Source: Paraburkholderia sp. BL10I2N1
GTDB lineage: Bacteria > Pseudomonadota > Gammaproteobacteria > Burkholderiales > Burkholderiaceae
Length of the DNA: 64,000 nucleotides
Reading direction: 5' to 3'
NCBI RefSeq assembly: GCF_004361815.1
Contig: NZ_SNWA01000002.1
Coordinates: forward strand, 1,550,001-1,614,000
The translations under genes were made by a program, and so were the position numbers. Positions 35,878-46,026 of the stretch are shown piece by piece. Position 1 is the first letter of the stretch. The number at the start of each line of letters is the position of its first letter. A model generated the notes under the pieces. That model was not told where the DNA came from, did not search any database, and saw only the letters and a list, made by a program, of their open reading frames with translations.

Positions 35878-36810
35878 TTATGCCTCCGATGGCACTTCGG
35901 GCCATAGTAGCGGATTCGGCGCACTACGTTGATAACCGGCTTCGTTCATCAGAAGGTCGAGCGTGAGGCTGGCGAGATCGTCCGCGAGCGGCTCGATGTC
36001 GTAGTCCTTTTCCTGATAGCCGATCTTGCGATACGTGTGGCACTCGTCGCAGGATTCAGCCTTCAGTGCTTCGTTACCGCCGGCGATGCCGTGAAAGGCG
36101 ATGCCTTTGGTCGAATCACAGTTGGAGCACTTCGTGCGGACCATGTGCCATTCATTCGCGCACAGGCCGCATTGCAGGTAGCGATAGCCCTCATACTGAC
36201 CGCCGATGCGCACGATGCTCGCCACCGGCAGCCAACCGCAAACCGGGCAGAGACCAGGTGTGTCGAGGTACGGGATGTCGCGTTGATCGAGACGGCTCGC
36301 CAGATCGGTCCATACGACCTGCAGCGCAGCCATGATGAACGGCGCGCCGGCAGGGTCGATTTCGCTGTAGCGCTGCGCGAGGATGGCGTCGGCTTGTGCG
36401 TCGAGATCTGCGTCGCCTCTTGCGCGAAGCGTGTCGAGGACTTTTGCCAATGCCGGGGTGACCGCGCCTGCGGCTTCTACCTTGTCCAGCAGGCGATGCA
36501 GCACGTCGCGCCAGGCCGGATCACGGTCTGACGCCAGTGCAGGGACTAGCGGCATCGAATGTTTCTGCGCTTTGGCAATCGCTTCTGCTGGTGGCATCGT
36601 GGCCTCGAAGCTCGATAGCACTTTTTGCTGCGCGTCGGCCAGTGAAGCCATCAGGTGAACGTATCCGCCGATCGGATTGCTGTCGGCGAGTTTGCGCATG
36701 CGCGCGGCCCGGGTCGCGAATACGGTTGCCCGTTCGGGCTGGCGGATTCGGGGGATCGCTGACGCGTCCAGAGATTCGATCTGGCCTGGTTCCAGGATGC
36801 GTTGCACCAT
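35878..36810 (-). CDS. fdhE: Formate dehydrogenase accessory protein FdhE
   Basis: A 310-residue cytoplasmic protein needed for active respiratory formate dehydrogenase, thought to act on its iron-sulfur assembly. Two rubredoxin-like pairs are visible: [13 protein letters not shown] and [18 protein letters not shown], followed by [11 protein letters not shown]. It is between fdoI (200 bases upstream) and selA (14 bases downstream), so the enzyme, its maturation factor and Sec synthesis share one direction and probably one transcript. Confidence 0.95.
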   Translation of the reverse strand: MVQRILEPGQIESLDASAIPRIRQPERATVFATRAARMRKLADSNPIGGYVHLMASLADAQQKVLSSFEATMPPAEAIAKAQKHSMPLVPALASDRDPAWRDVLHRLLDKVEAAGAVTPALAKVLDTLRARGDADLDAQADAILAQRYSEIDPAGAPFIMAALQVVWTDLASRLDQRDIPYLDTPGLCPVCGWLPVASIVRIGGQYEGYRYLQCGLCANEWHMVRTKCSNCDSTKGIAFHGIAGGNEALKAESCDECHTYRKIGYQEKDYDIEPLADDLASLTLDLLMNEAGYQRSAPNPLLWPEVPSEA

Positions 36811-37011
36811 GTTTTCGCCTCTTTCCTTTGTTTCCTTGCTTGCGGGCTTTTCGTTTCTTTGGGTGCAGATTATCTTGTCGATTTACTGGCGTTGCCCCTG
36901 TGCGGGTCCTTCCGATCACAGCACCATGTCGTCGATCATGTGGGAGAGCATCGCGGCGTCCACGCCGTGCAGGTCCATGAACGTCGTGCGCACGGTCAGC
37001 AAGTCAAACCG

Positions 37012-37638
37012 CTATTTAACACTTTCCCGAAACCATCGCGGATGATGCTTCCGCGCCCACCCATAAGTAACCGTCCCACGCACCATCGCGCCAACAGACC
37101 CCTTGATCCAGATAGCCGCATAGATGTGCACAATAATCCCGCAAATCAAAACGAACGCGGCAAAAGCATGCACGACAGCAGCCAACCGAGTCACGCCGAT
37201 GGGAAAGTAGAAAGAAAAATACCGTCGCCAGATCACAATCCCGCTGCAAAGCAGCAGAACCAGACACGCCACCATGACAAAGAACAGCAGCTTCTGCCCG
37301 GCGTTATAGCGCCCGATCTCGGGCAACTTGTCTTCGCGATTGGCGATCACATCTTCGAACTGCTTAAGCCACTGAATATCGCTCTGATCCAGATAATTGT
37401 GATGCCAGAACCGCAACACAAGAATCAGAAACGAAACAAACATCACAAGGCCAACAAACGGATGGAGAATCCGCGTCCACTGCCCGCCGCCAAACAGGGC
37501 AGTAAGCCAGAACAGCGACGGATGAAACAGCGCCAGCCCGGACAGGGCGAGCAAAACAAACGTAATCGCGGTTATCCAGTGGTTGGTGCGCTCGTTAGGC
37601 GTATAACGAACGATCAGGTTCGGTTCGTCATGTTTCAT
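37012..37638 (-). CDS. fdoI: Formate dehydrogenase gamma subunit, cytochrome b556
   Basis: A 208-residue inner-membrane subunit anchoring the enzyme and passing electrons to quinone through two b hemes. Four membrane segments are visible (about [72 protein letters not shown]); heme His residues lie in NERTNHW, HPFVGL, HAFAAF and [14 protein letters not shown] precedes the ATG at 37638, which overlaps the beta-subunit end by 11 bases. Confidence 0.95.
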   Translation of the reverse strand: MKHDEPNLIVRYTPNERTNHWITAITFVLLALSGLALFHPSLFWLTALFGGGQWTRILHPFVGLVMFVSFLILVLRFWHHNYLDQSDIQWLKQFEDVIANREDKLPEIGRYNAGQKLLFFVMVACLVLLLCSGIVIWRRYFSFYFPIGVTRLAAVVHAFAAFVLICGIIVHIYAAIWIKGSVGAMVRGTVTYGWARKHHPRWFRESVK

Positions 37639-38548
37639 CTGAGGGCTCCTTGATCCGACGTGCCTCGTCACGCGCAGCCAGTTCTTCCTCTTCCGTCACT
37701 TCGTTCGGACCGACACGCGTGTAATGGAAGAATCCAGCCAGCGCGGTCAACGCAATACCCGCGACCGCCAGCGGCTTGGCAATCCCCTTCCACAGCCCCA
37801 CCAGCGGGCTGATCCTCGGATTGTCCGGCAGGCCGTGATAGAGCGACGGCCTGTCTGCATGATGCAGCACATACATCACGTGCGTACCGCCGACACCCTG
37901 CGGATCGTACAGCCCGGCATTCTCGAACCCACGCTCCTTCAGGTCGACGATACGCTCGGCGGCGTGCTGCTTCATGTCTTCCTTGGTGCCGAACACGATC
38001 GCACCTGTCGGGCACGTTTTCACGCACGCCGGCTCCTGGCCAACCGCAACGCGATCCGAGCACAGCGTGCATTTATACATACGATGATCTTTCTTCGAAA
38101 TGCGCGGAATGTTGAATGGACAACCGGCGATGCAATAGCCACAGCCGATACAGTTTTCCTCATGAAAATCGACGATGCCGTTCGTGTACTGGACGATCGC
38201 GCCTGGCGCAGGGCACGCCTTCAGGCAGCCCGGGTCATCGCAATGCATGCAGCCGTCCTTGCGGATCAGCCATTCGAGGTTGCCGTCCGGGTTCTCGTAT
38301 TCGGCGAATCGCATCACCGTCCACGAATGCTCGGTCAGGTCGGGCGGGTTATCGTAGACGCCGACGTTCCTGCCGATTTCGTCGCGCAGGTCGTTCCACT
38401 CCATGCATGCCGTCTGACATGCCTTGCAGCCGATGCACTTGGTGACGTCGATCAGCTTCGCAACGCTGCCCGTAACCGGCTCGCGCGCTGACGGCGGCTG
38501 CACCGTGGTGGCCGACACGCGTCTGATATCGAGCGATTGCAGTGCCAT
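37628..38548 (-). CDS. fdoH: Formate dehydrogenase beta subunit, iron-sulfur
   Basis: A 306-residue electron-transfer subunit with four [4Fe-4S] cysteine clusters: [37 protein letters not shown] and CTLCSDRV...CVKTCPTGA. One C-terminal membrane segment ([20 protein letters not shown]) anchors it so that electrons pass from the periplasmic alpha subunit to cytochrome b. AAGGAG precedes the ATG at 38548; the frame upstream overlaps fdoG. Order alpha-beta-gamma matches the FdnGHI/FdoGHI enzymes. Confidence 0.96.
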   Translation of the reverse strand: MALQSLDIRRVSATTVQPPSAREPVTGSVAKLIDVTKCIGCKACQTACMEWNDLRDEIGRNVGVYDNPPDLTEHSWTVMRFAEYENPDGNLEWLIRKDGCMHCDDPGCLKACPAPGAIVQYTNGIVDFHEENCIGCGYCIAGCPFNIPRISKKDHRMYKCTLCSDRVAVGQEPACVKTCPTGAIVFGTKEDMKQHAAERIVDLKERGFENAGLYDPQGVGGTHVMYVLHHADRPSLYHGLPDNPRISPLVGLWKGIAKPLAVAGIALTALAGFFHYTRVGPNEVTEEEELAARDEARRIKEPSDET

Positions 38549-38568
38549 CGTGTTCTCCTTTCGCGTGT

Positions 38569-41500
38569 TCAGGCTTTCTCGACTTTCACGAGGAAAGACT
38601 TGAATTCCGGCGTCTGCGTATTGCCGTCGCCAACCACTGGCGTGAGCGTATTGATCAGATAGCCCGGCCTCGCGATGCCCTTGAAGCCCCAATGCAACGG
38701 AATGCCGACGGTCTGCACCTTCTTCCCGTCAATCATCAGAGGTTTGATGCGTTTGGTGACCACAGCAACCGCGACGATGTGTCCGCGATTAGACGACACC
38801 TTCACGCGGTCGCCCGCCACCACGCCGACCTCCTTCGCGAGATCCTCGCCGATCTCGACGAACTGCTCCGGCTGGATGATCGCGTTCAGCCGCACGTGCT
38901 TGGTCCAGTAGTGAAAATGCTCGGTGAGCCGGTAGCTCGTCGCTGTGTGCGGGAAGTCCGCCGCCTTGCCGAACGCCGCGCGATCGTTCGGGAACACACG
39001 GGCAGCCGGGTTGCTCGTCGCCTGGGCGTTTTGCGGATGCAGCGGGTTGTAGCCGAGCGGCGTCTCGAACGGCTCGTAGTGCTCAGGGAATGGACCTTCG
39101 GCCATGGCATCGCGCGCAAAAAACCGCGCGACGCCTTCCGGGTTCATGATGAACGGTCCCATGCCGTTTTCGGGCGGCTCGTCGGCCTTGAAATCGGGAA
39201 TGTCCGAGCCCGTCCATGCCTTGCCGTTCCACGCGATCAGCTTGCGCGACGGGTCGAACGGCTTGCCGTTTACGTCGCACGACGCGCGGTTGTAGAGGAT
39301 CCGCCGATTCGCCGGCCACGCCCACGCCCAGCCAAGCGTCTGGCCAACGCCCGTCGGGTCTGCATTGTCGCGTCGCGCCATTTGATTACCGGCTTGCGTC
39401 CATGCTCCGCAGAAGATCCAGCAGCCGCTCGACGTGCTGCCGTCGTCTTTCAGTTGCGCGAAGCCTGAGAGCTGTTCACCCCGCTTCACGAGCACCTTGG
39501 TCGCGTCCTTCGGGTCCGTCAGGTCTGCCAAAGCCCTGCCGTTGAATTCCATCGCTACTTCTTCCGGGCTCGGCGCCGACGGAGCCGCATAGGGCCAACT
39601 GAGATTGACCACCGGGTCCGGGAATTTGCCGCCCTGATCCTTGTACAGCTTGCGGATCAGCACGAACAAGCTCCCCATGATCTCCAGATCGGTCTTCGCC
39701 TCGCCCGGCGGCGCGGCGCCCCGCCAGTGCCATTGCAGCACGCGCCCGGAGTTGACGAGCGAGCCGTTCTCCTCGGCAAAGCAGCTGGTCGGCAGCCGGA
39801 ACACTTCGGTCTGGATCTTCGACGCGTCGACGTCGTTGAACTGCCCATGGTTCTTCCAGAACTCCGACGTCTCGGTCGCGAGCGGGTCCATGATGACCAG
39901 CCACTTCAGCTTCGAAAACGCGGCGGTCATCTTTGCCTTGTTCGGTGCAGCGGCAAGCGGGTTGAAGCCCTGCGCAACATAGCCGTTCATCTTGCCCTGG
40001 GACATCAGCTCGAACACCTGCAACATGTCGTACTGCTTGTCGAGCTTGGGCAGATAGTCGTAGCCCCAGTTGTTCTCGGCGGTCGCCGCGTCGCCCCACC
40101 ACGCCTTCATCAGACTAACGAAGAAGCCCCGATAGTTTCTCCAGTAGCTCAACTGGTTCGGCCGCAACGGCTGCGCCGCGCGCTTTTCGATGTAGGCATC
40201 GAATTCCTGCTCGGGTTGCGACGGCAGCGTCATGTAGCCCGGCAGCAGGTTCGACAGCAGACCGAGATCAGTCAGCCCCTGAATGTTCGAGTGGCCGCGC
40301 AACGCGTTCATGCCGCCACCCGCAACGCCGATGTTACCCAGCAGCAGTTGCACCATCGCGCCCGTGCGGATCATCTGCGAACCGACCGAGTGCTGGGTCC
40401 AGCCGAGCGCATACATGATGGTGGCGGTGCGTGTCGGCGACGCGGTCGAGGCGAGCATTTCGCACACCTTCAGGAACTTGTCCTTAGGCGTGCCGCAGGT
40501 CTTCTCGACCATCTCGGGCGTGTAGCGCGAGTAGTGCTGCTTCATCAGGTTGTAGACGCAGCGCGGATCCTGCAGCGTCGGATCGACCTTCACGAAGCCG
40601 TCGTCGCCGCGTTCATAGTCCCATGTCGATTTGTCCGGATACGCGTGCTTGTCCGCGTCGTAGCCGGAAAAGATGCCGTCTTTGAATGCGAAATCCTCAC
40701 GGACGATGAACGGGAAGTCCGTGTAGTTCTTCACGTACTCGTGCTGGATCTTGTCGTTCGTCAGCAGGTAATTAATGATCCCGCCAAGGAAGACAATGTC
40801 CGTGCCGGTGCGAATCGGCGCGTAAAAGTCAGCGACCGATGCGGTGCGCGTAAAGCGCGGATCGACCACGATCAGGCGTGCCTTGCGGTGCGCCTTCGCT
40901 TCGGTGACCCATTTGAAACCGCATGGGTGCGCCTCGGCCGAATTGCCGCCCATGACCAGAATAACGTCCGCATTCTTGATGTCGACCCAATGATTCGTCA
41001 TCGCTCCACGGCCAAACGTCGGGGCAAGACCTGCCACCGTCGGGCCGTGTCAGACACGCGCCTGGTTGTCGAATGCAAGCAACCCAAGACTGCGGGCCAC
41101 CTTGTGCGTCAGGTATCCTGATTCATTGCTGCTTGCCGATGCGGCCAGCATACCTGTCGTCAGCCAGCGGTTGACCTTCTTGCCGTCTTCCGTGGATTCG
41201 ACGAAGTTTGCGTCGCGGTCTTCCTTCATCAGTTTGGCGATGCGGTCAAGCGCGTCTTCCCACGAGATGCGCTCCCACTTGTCCGAACCGGCCGCCCGGT
41301 ATTCCGGATGCGTGAGACGGCTCTCACTGTGAATGAAATCGATGAGGCTCGCGCCCTTCGGACATAGCGTGCCGCGATTGACCGGGTGATCCGGGTCGCC
41401 TTCGATATGGATGATGCTGGTAATGGCGTTCTTCGCGCCGTCGCCGAGACCGTACATCAAAATACCGCAGCCGACAGAACAGTACGGACAGGTATTGCGT

Positions 41501-41640
41501 GTTTCAGTAGTTCGCGCCAGTTTGTATTGCCGGACTTCGGCGAGTGCGACGTCCGGCGAGTAGCCCATCAAGGCTAGACTCGATCCGGCCAGCGTGGTCG
41601 CCGTGACCTTGAGGAACTGACGCCGGGACATCTGGACCAT
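38569..41640 (-). CDS. fdoG: Formate dehydrogenase alpha subunit, selenocysteine-containing
   Basis: The 1023-residue catalytic subunit oxidising formate to CO2 at a tungsten- or molybdenum-bis-MGD site. A twin-arginine signal ([20 protein letters not shown]) sends it to the periplasm. The [4Fe-4S] motif is [14 protein letters not shown]...LCPKGASL. An in-frame TGA at 41050-41052 is residue 197, in [21 protein letters not shown], exactly where FdnG/FdoG carry selenocysteine; a SECIS hairpin follows at once. The gene therefore reads through the TGA and must be joined across it. Start at ATG 41640, before the twin-arginine motif; the longer frame is unsupported. Sec is provided by selA, selB and selC downstream. 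Confidence 0.96.
41020..41039 (-). promoter_or_regulatory. SECIS hairpin of fdoG
   Basis: Ten bases after the Sec TGA the minus strand reads CGGTGGCAGGTCTTGCCCCG: stems CGG/CCG and GGCA/TGCC, a bulged T between them, and the loop GGTCT. Bulged U and GGUCU loop are the features bound by bacterial SelB in fdhF and fdnG. Confidence 0.9.
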
Positions 41641-41910
41641 GGTCGCCCTCGGCTTCGTTTGGTGGTGGGGGGTATTGAAAAGTATAAGTCGATTAATGCG
41701 CAATCGCAGTGCAAAGCGCTCAGTTTCTCCGACCGCGAAGCCTCTACTCTCTGATTTTTTGCGGCGCGCCATGAGGCGGGGGGCAACGCCTCGTGCCTTG
41801 TTATAGTACGAAGCATAGGGTTTGCGCGAAGTCAACCAATGCTAAGGCTCGCCGGCGTAGCGCCCACGGCCGCCGCGTCCACTGCATTGATCCAGTCAGG
41901 AACAGCACGC

Positions 41911-43209
41911 ATGGACACGCTTTCCACCGACAAGCTTCAGAGCGCCGCACGCAAGCAGGCCTCATGGGCGGTCGGCGCTTTCAGGCAGTTCGCGGAGAAC
42001 CGTTGCGCCGCGATGGCGGCGGGCATCGCTTTCTATGCCGCGTTTTCGCTCGCACCGACGCTTGTCATGGTGATTGCAGTCGCAGGCTGGTTCTTCGGCG
42101 CCGATGCGGCGCGCGGCGAACTGTTTCGCGAGGTTCACGGCGTACTTGGCGACGACGCGGCCGCCGGCGTGCAAACCATCGTTCAGAACGCGCACCACAG
42201 CGGCAGCGCGGGAGGCATCGCCGCGATCATCTCGTTTGTACTGCTCGCCATTGGCGCATCGGCGACGTTCTCGTCGCTGAACAGCGCACTCAATATAGTC
42301 TGGCCCTTCTCCGGACCTCGCACGTCGAGCGTGCTCGCGCTTGTGCGGGTGCGGCTCATTTCGTTCGGTCTTGTGCTGGGGGTCGCGTTTCTGCTGATCG
42401 TATCGCTGGTGCTCGATGCCGCGATCACCTTCGTCGGCAGATGGCTGCTCGGCGACTCCCCCTATCTCATGATCGGCAATCTTCTTCAGCTGGCCGTCGG
42501 CCTCTTCGTTCTGGCCGTGGCGTTCGCCGCATTGCTCAAGTTCCTCCCTGACGCGCCGGTGCAGTGGCGCGATGCGCTGGTGGGCGGCTTCGTCTCGGCG
42601 TTGCTGTTCTCCGCAGGCAAGAAGCTGTTCGCGCTTTATCTCGCGCACGCTGGCATGGCTAACTCGTTCGGCGCAGCCGGCTCGCTCGCCGTGCTGCTGA
42701 TGTGGCTCTATTTTTCGGCGCTGGTGCTACTGCTGGGTGCGGAATTTTCGGCGGCGCGCGGGCGACTGCACGATCCGCGCGGCCCGTGGGGCAGACAGGA
42801 AGAGGTGTTGCCGGGTAGCCGGGTCATGCTTGCTTCGGCGATCGCGGCGTCCACGGTTTCGGTCAACCGCTCACAAAGCGGCGTTTCGACTGATCGCGCT
42901 GACGCTGCGCCCGTCAATCCAGACCCGGCGTCTGGCGGGTCGCCGCAGCCGTCTCCACCCGTCCTGACCAGCCTCGGCGGCTCTCTGGCGCGTGCCGAAA
43001 AACAGGCCACTCGCGCCGCTGCCGCTACCTTCGTTCGGGCCGCACGTACGGCCGCCGACGCCGACCGTTACGTCAGGCGGTATCCGTGGGGCTCGATGCT
43101 GATCGCGGCTGGCGCGGCTTTCGTCGTCACGACGGTGGCGGGGCGCCGGAATACCGAAAACTCTACTCCGGCGAACCGCGCGGCCGACGACGGCCGCCAA
43201 TCGTCGTAG
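41911..43209 (+). CDS. YihY/UPF0761-family inner-membrane protein with DUF883-like tail
   Basis: A 432-residue protein. Residues about 30-290 are the YihY (formerly RNase BN) fold with six membrane segments: CAAMAAGIAFYAAFSLAPTL, AAIISFVLLAIGASATF, LISFGLVLGVAFLLIVSLVL, LLQLAVGLFVLAVAFAALLK and ALVLLLGAEFSAA. The family has no proven enzymatic role. A Pro/Ser-rich linker leads to a C-terminal block (TAADADRYVRRYPWGSMLIA) typical of the DUF883/ElaB tail with its own membrane segment, an uncommon combination. The ATG at 41911 has AGGAA upstream; ATG 41839 is in frame. It is divergent from fdoG. Confidence 0.85.
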   Translation: MDTLSTDKLQSAARKQASWAVGAFRQFAENRCAAMAAGIAFYAAFSLAPTLVMVIAVAGWFFGADAARGELFREVHGVLGDDAAAGVQTIVQNAHHSGSAGGIAAIISFVLLAIGASATFSSLNSALNIVWPFSGPRTSSVLALVRVRLISFGLVLGVAFLLIVSLVLDAAITFVGRWLLGDSPYLMIGNLLQLAVGLFVLAVAFAALLKFLPDAPVQWRDALVGGFVSALLFSAGKKLFALYLAHAGMANSFGAAGSLAVLLMWLYFSALVLLLGAEFSAARGRLHDPRGPWGRQEEVLPGSRVMLASAIAASTVSVNRSQSGVSTDRADAAPVNPDPASGGSPQPSPPVLTSLGGSLARAEKQATRAAAATFVRAARTAADADRYVRRYPWGSMLIAAGAAFVVTTVAGRRNTENSTPANRAADDGRQSS

Positions 43210-43564
43210 CAGCCACGATCTGCGGAAAAAGTCCAGTCCGCAGTGCTTTATCTGCGTCTTTTCGCTGTTTAAACGACCGCTGCAATCATCGCGCGGAATA
43301 TACAAGTTCAATACAGCTTACTTTCATCGTATCAATCTGCTTTTGCCGTTTTCATACGATCACTCTCATCGCAACAATAATATTGCCGAGTGAAACATTC
43401 ACTATTGCCAAATTAGCAATAGCGACGCCGATGGCGTATTTATGCGGTTTCTGGCCAGGTGTCACATTTTAGAGACAGTGAGTTTTTTTCAGTTCTTACA
43501 TTTAGTCACCCTGAGCTATTCTCGAATCGCAACTACGAAAACCAATCATTTGCGTGGAGAAATG
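43210..43564. other. Porin upstream region
   Basis: A 355-base AT-rich leader ahead of the porin, richer in A and T than its surroundings, as is usual for highly expressed porin promoters. I could not fix a single -35/-10 pair. No gene is seen. Confidence 0.45.
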
Positions 43565-44740
43565 ATGAAACGAATCGCATTGTCTACCCTCTCGCTGGCA
43601 CTGCTGGGCACTGCAGGTGTTGCCCACGCTCAAAGCAGCGTCACGCTGTACGGCCTGCTCGATGAATCGATCCAGTACGTGAACAATGCCACGCCCCATG
43701 GCGGCGCATTGTGGCAAATGTACGGCGGCAACCTTCAAGGTAACCGCTGGGGCATGAAAGGTACGGAAGACCTGGGCGGTGGCCTGAAGGCGATTTTCCA
43801 GTTGGAAAGCGGCTTTGACATCAACACCGGCAGGTCGAATCAAGGCGGCCGCCTGTTCGGTCGCCAGGCGTACGTTGGCATGACGCACGACGCCTACGGT
43901 ACCCTGACGGCTGGTCGTCAGTACGACCCGGTCGTTGACATGGTCCAGCCGCTGACGGGCGACAACTACTTCGGCAGCACGTTTGCTACGCCGGGCGACG
44001 TCGACAACAACGACAACAGCTCGCGTACGAACAGCGCTATCAAGTACGTTTCGCCGCTGTTCGCAGGCTTCCAGTTCGAAGGCATGTACGCACTGGGCGG
44101 CGTTGCGGGTGCAACGGGTTCGGGCCAGACGTGGGGCGCTGCGGGAACGTATGCAACGGGTCCGTTCAGCATTGCTGCTGGCTACCTCTCGATGCACAAC
44201 TTCAACGCGACGACCTTCCGCTCGGGCTGGAGCAGCACGTCGGATGGCACGTTTGACTCCAACTTCCCGGCAAACGCAGGCATCAACGCCGCCTACGCTA
44301 CTGCGTCGAGGATCGGCATCGCTTCGGTGGCTGCTCAGTACGTTACCGGTCCGTGGACGGGTAGCCTGAGCTACAGCAACGCGCAGTACTACCATGACGG
44401 AAGTTCGCTCTTCAATCAGACTCAGAAGTACGAAGTCGGCCGCGTCTATTTGGGCTATCAGCTCACGCCGGCAGCGCTGCTGGGTCTTGGCTACGCCTAC
44501 ACGAAGGGCCACGGCGACGCGTCCGCGACGTATCACCAGGTGTCGCTGGGTGGCGATTACTCGATCTCGAAGCGCACAGACTTCTACCTGGTTGGCGCCT
44601 GGCAGCATGCAAGCGGCGAACAACGCGACCCGACCACGGGCCTCCTCGTTTCCTCGACGGCTTCGATCGCTTCGTATGGCAACCAGTCGAGCACCGACAA
44701 CCAGGTCATGGTCAGCCTCGGTATCCGTCACAAGTTCTGA
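43565..44740 (+). CDS. Gram-negative trimeric porin (Opc/OmpC-like)
   Basis: A 391-residue outer-membrane diffusion porin. Residues 1-22 form a signal peptide ending AGVAHA before QSSVTLYGLLDESIQYVNN, the classic betaproteobacterial porin start. GNRWGMKGTEDLGGGLKAIF, LFGRQAYVGM and the C-terminal VMVSLGIRHKF (terminal Phe for BAM insertion) are diagnostic of a 16-stranded barrel. Two Met codons occur; the second (43565) is better spaced from GGAG at 43557-43560. Two strong terminators follow. Confidence 0.95.
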   Translation: MKRIALSTLSLALLGTAGVAHAQSSVTLYGLLDESIQYVNNATPHGGALWQMYGGNLQGNRWGMKGTEDLGGGLKAIFQLESGFDINTGRSNQGGRLFGRQAYVGMTHDAYGTLTAGRQYDPVVDMVQPLTGDNYFGSTFATPGDVDNNDNSSRTNSAIKYVSPLFAGFQFEGMYALGGVAGATGSGQTWGAAGTYATGPFSIAAGYLSMHNFNATTFRSGWSSTSDGTFDSNFPANAGINAAYATASRIGIASVAAQYVTGPWTGSLSYSNAQYYHDGSSLFNQTQKYEVGRVYLGYQLTPAALLGLGYAYTKGHGDASATYHQVSLGGDYSISKRTDFYLVGAWQHASGEQRDPTTGLLVSSTASIASYGNQSSTDNQVMVSLGIRHKF

Positions 44741-44777
44741 TCAGGACCTGATGTGTAGTTGAAGCAGACGTAATAAG

Positions 44778-44817
44778 AAGCCAGCCAGAGGCATCCGCCG
44801 ATGGCTGGCTTTTTTGT
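44778..44817 (+). terminator. Rho-independent terminator of the porin gene
   Basis: agccagcc and ggctggct form an 8-bp stem (about 44778-44812) followed by TTTTTT, 40 bases after the porin stop. Confidence 0.9.
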
Positions 44818-44848
44818 TTCCGTCGACGACGCCACATACGGTATCGCT

Positions 44849-44890
44849 GCATAGCAAAAAGCCGGACCTACGTCCGGCTTTTTGCTATGC
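44849..44890. terminator. Bidirectional terminator
   Basis: A perfect 19-bp inverted repeat (44849-44867 and 44872-44890) with a 4-base loop has A5 on one side of the GC stem and T5 on the other, so it can stop both the porin transcript and the converging Anbu transcript. Confidence 0.9.
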
Positions 44891-44924
44891 AGCAGTGGCT
44901 CGATGAGCGTGCAGGTGCTGGTGC

Positions 44925-45803
44925 TTAATGCTGCGCCTTGTGCCTGTCCGCCTGAGCAAGCGTCTGTGCAGCCTGGTGGTCCGGCTGTCCATGCACGCCA
45001 TCGGCGCCGTTGTGCTGCACCACGGGGGCGTGGCCACGCTGGCGCAGCGGCACGTCGCCCGAGTTCTCCCACGCCGGGTCGGGAATCGAACTGAAGACGC
45101 GGCGCAATTGATCGCCCCAGGTGCGATGAATCATCTGGTAGTACGCGTTGTCCTGATCGACCGAGACGAAACGGGTCACATGCAATGCATGCTTTTCATA
45201 GACCAGCAGGTCGAGCGGCAAGCCCACCGACAGGTTCGAACGCAGCGTCGAGTCCATCGAGATCAGCGCGCACTTGGCGGCTTCGTCGAGCGGTGTCGCG
45301 GGCGTCAGTACGCGGTCGATGATCGGCTTGCCGTACTTCGATTCACCAATCTGGAAATAGGGGCTCACGCTCGACGCTTCGATGAAATTGCCCGCCGAGT
45401 AGATCATGAAGAGACGCGGCATCGTTGCTGCCCCCCCTTCCGCGGCGATCTGACCGCCCAGGATGAAGCTGCAGTTGAAGTCGACGCCGAATTCCTGCAG
45501 CGCCTGGGCTTCGCGCTGATAGACCTGGCGCACAGCCTCGCCGACCACACGGGCCGCCTCGGCGACCGTCGCGACCGTCCACAGCGTCGGCTTTGCGGAG
45601 TCAGCGGGTTCACTGAGCGCATGCAGCACCGCCTGGGTCAGGGATAGATTACCCGCGCCAAGCAGCACGAGCACGCGCTCGCCGGGCTGTTCGAACACGG
45701 ACATCTTGCGCGCCGTGCTGATGTGATCGACGCCCGCGTTGGTGCGCGTATCCGACAGGAACACAAGGCCTTCATCCACGCACATCGCCACGCAGTAAGT
45801 CAT
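44925..45803 (-). CDS. Anbu proteasome-like peptidase
   Basis: A 292-residue member of the Anbu (ancestral beta subunit) family, an HslV/proteasome relative. Met removal exposes Thr2 (MTYCVAMCVDEGLVFLSDTR) as the N-terminal nucleophile; Asp and Lys equivalents are in LSDTRTNAG and ARKMSVFE. YSAGNFIEASSVSPYFQIGE and CALISMDSTLRSNLSVGLPL are characteristic. The last ~45 residues (from DVPLRQRG to HKAQH) are a His/Gln-rich unstructured tail beyond normal family length. It belongs with the three genes upstream, a known association whose substrate is unsettled. Confidence 0.92.
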   Translation of the reverse strand: MTYCVAMCVDEGLVFLSDTRTNAGVDHISTARKMSVFEQPGERVLVLLGAGNLSLTQAVLHALSEPADSAKPTLWTVATVAEAARVVGEAVRQVYQREAQALQEFGVDFNCSFILGGQIAAEGGAATMPRLFMIYSAGNFIEASSVSPYFQIGESKYGKPIIDRVLTPATPLDEAAKCALISMDSTLRSNLSVGLPLDLLVYEKHALHVTRFVSVDQDNAYYQMIHRTWGDQLRRVFSSIPDPAWENSGDVPLRQRGHAPVVQHNGADGVHGQPDHQAAQTLAQADRHKAQH

Positions 45804-46026
45804 GTTTGCAAAATCCAGAAAACGACCGAACGCCGCTATTGTAATGCGCCAGGACGGTGTCCTTGACGCTTCCTGCGTTATATCGGCTGCGTGGCGAGCT
45901 TTGTGAAAGGGCGAATGCCCCTGGTGGAGCCTTGATGGGCCTCGCCGAGCCAGTTGGGGCCGGCTCGGGCTCGATCGGGTCTGTCGCTGAAACCTGACCG
46001 GAACCTGGGATCGAGCCTGAACCCGC

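Noticed and set aside
39727..41121. 464-codon plus-strand open frame
   Set aside because: Antisense to fdoG; composition is that of a reverse-complement shadow with Arg/His/Val excess.
43502..44731. 409-codon minus-strand open frame
   Set aside because: Antisense to the porin gene, which has a signal peptide and barrel motifs.
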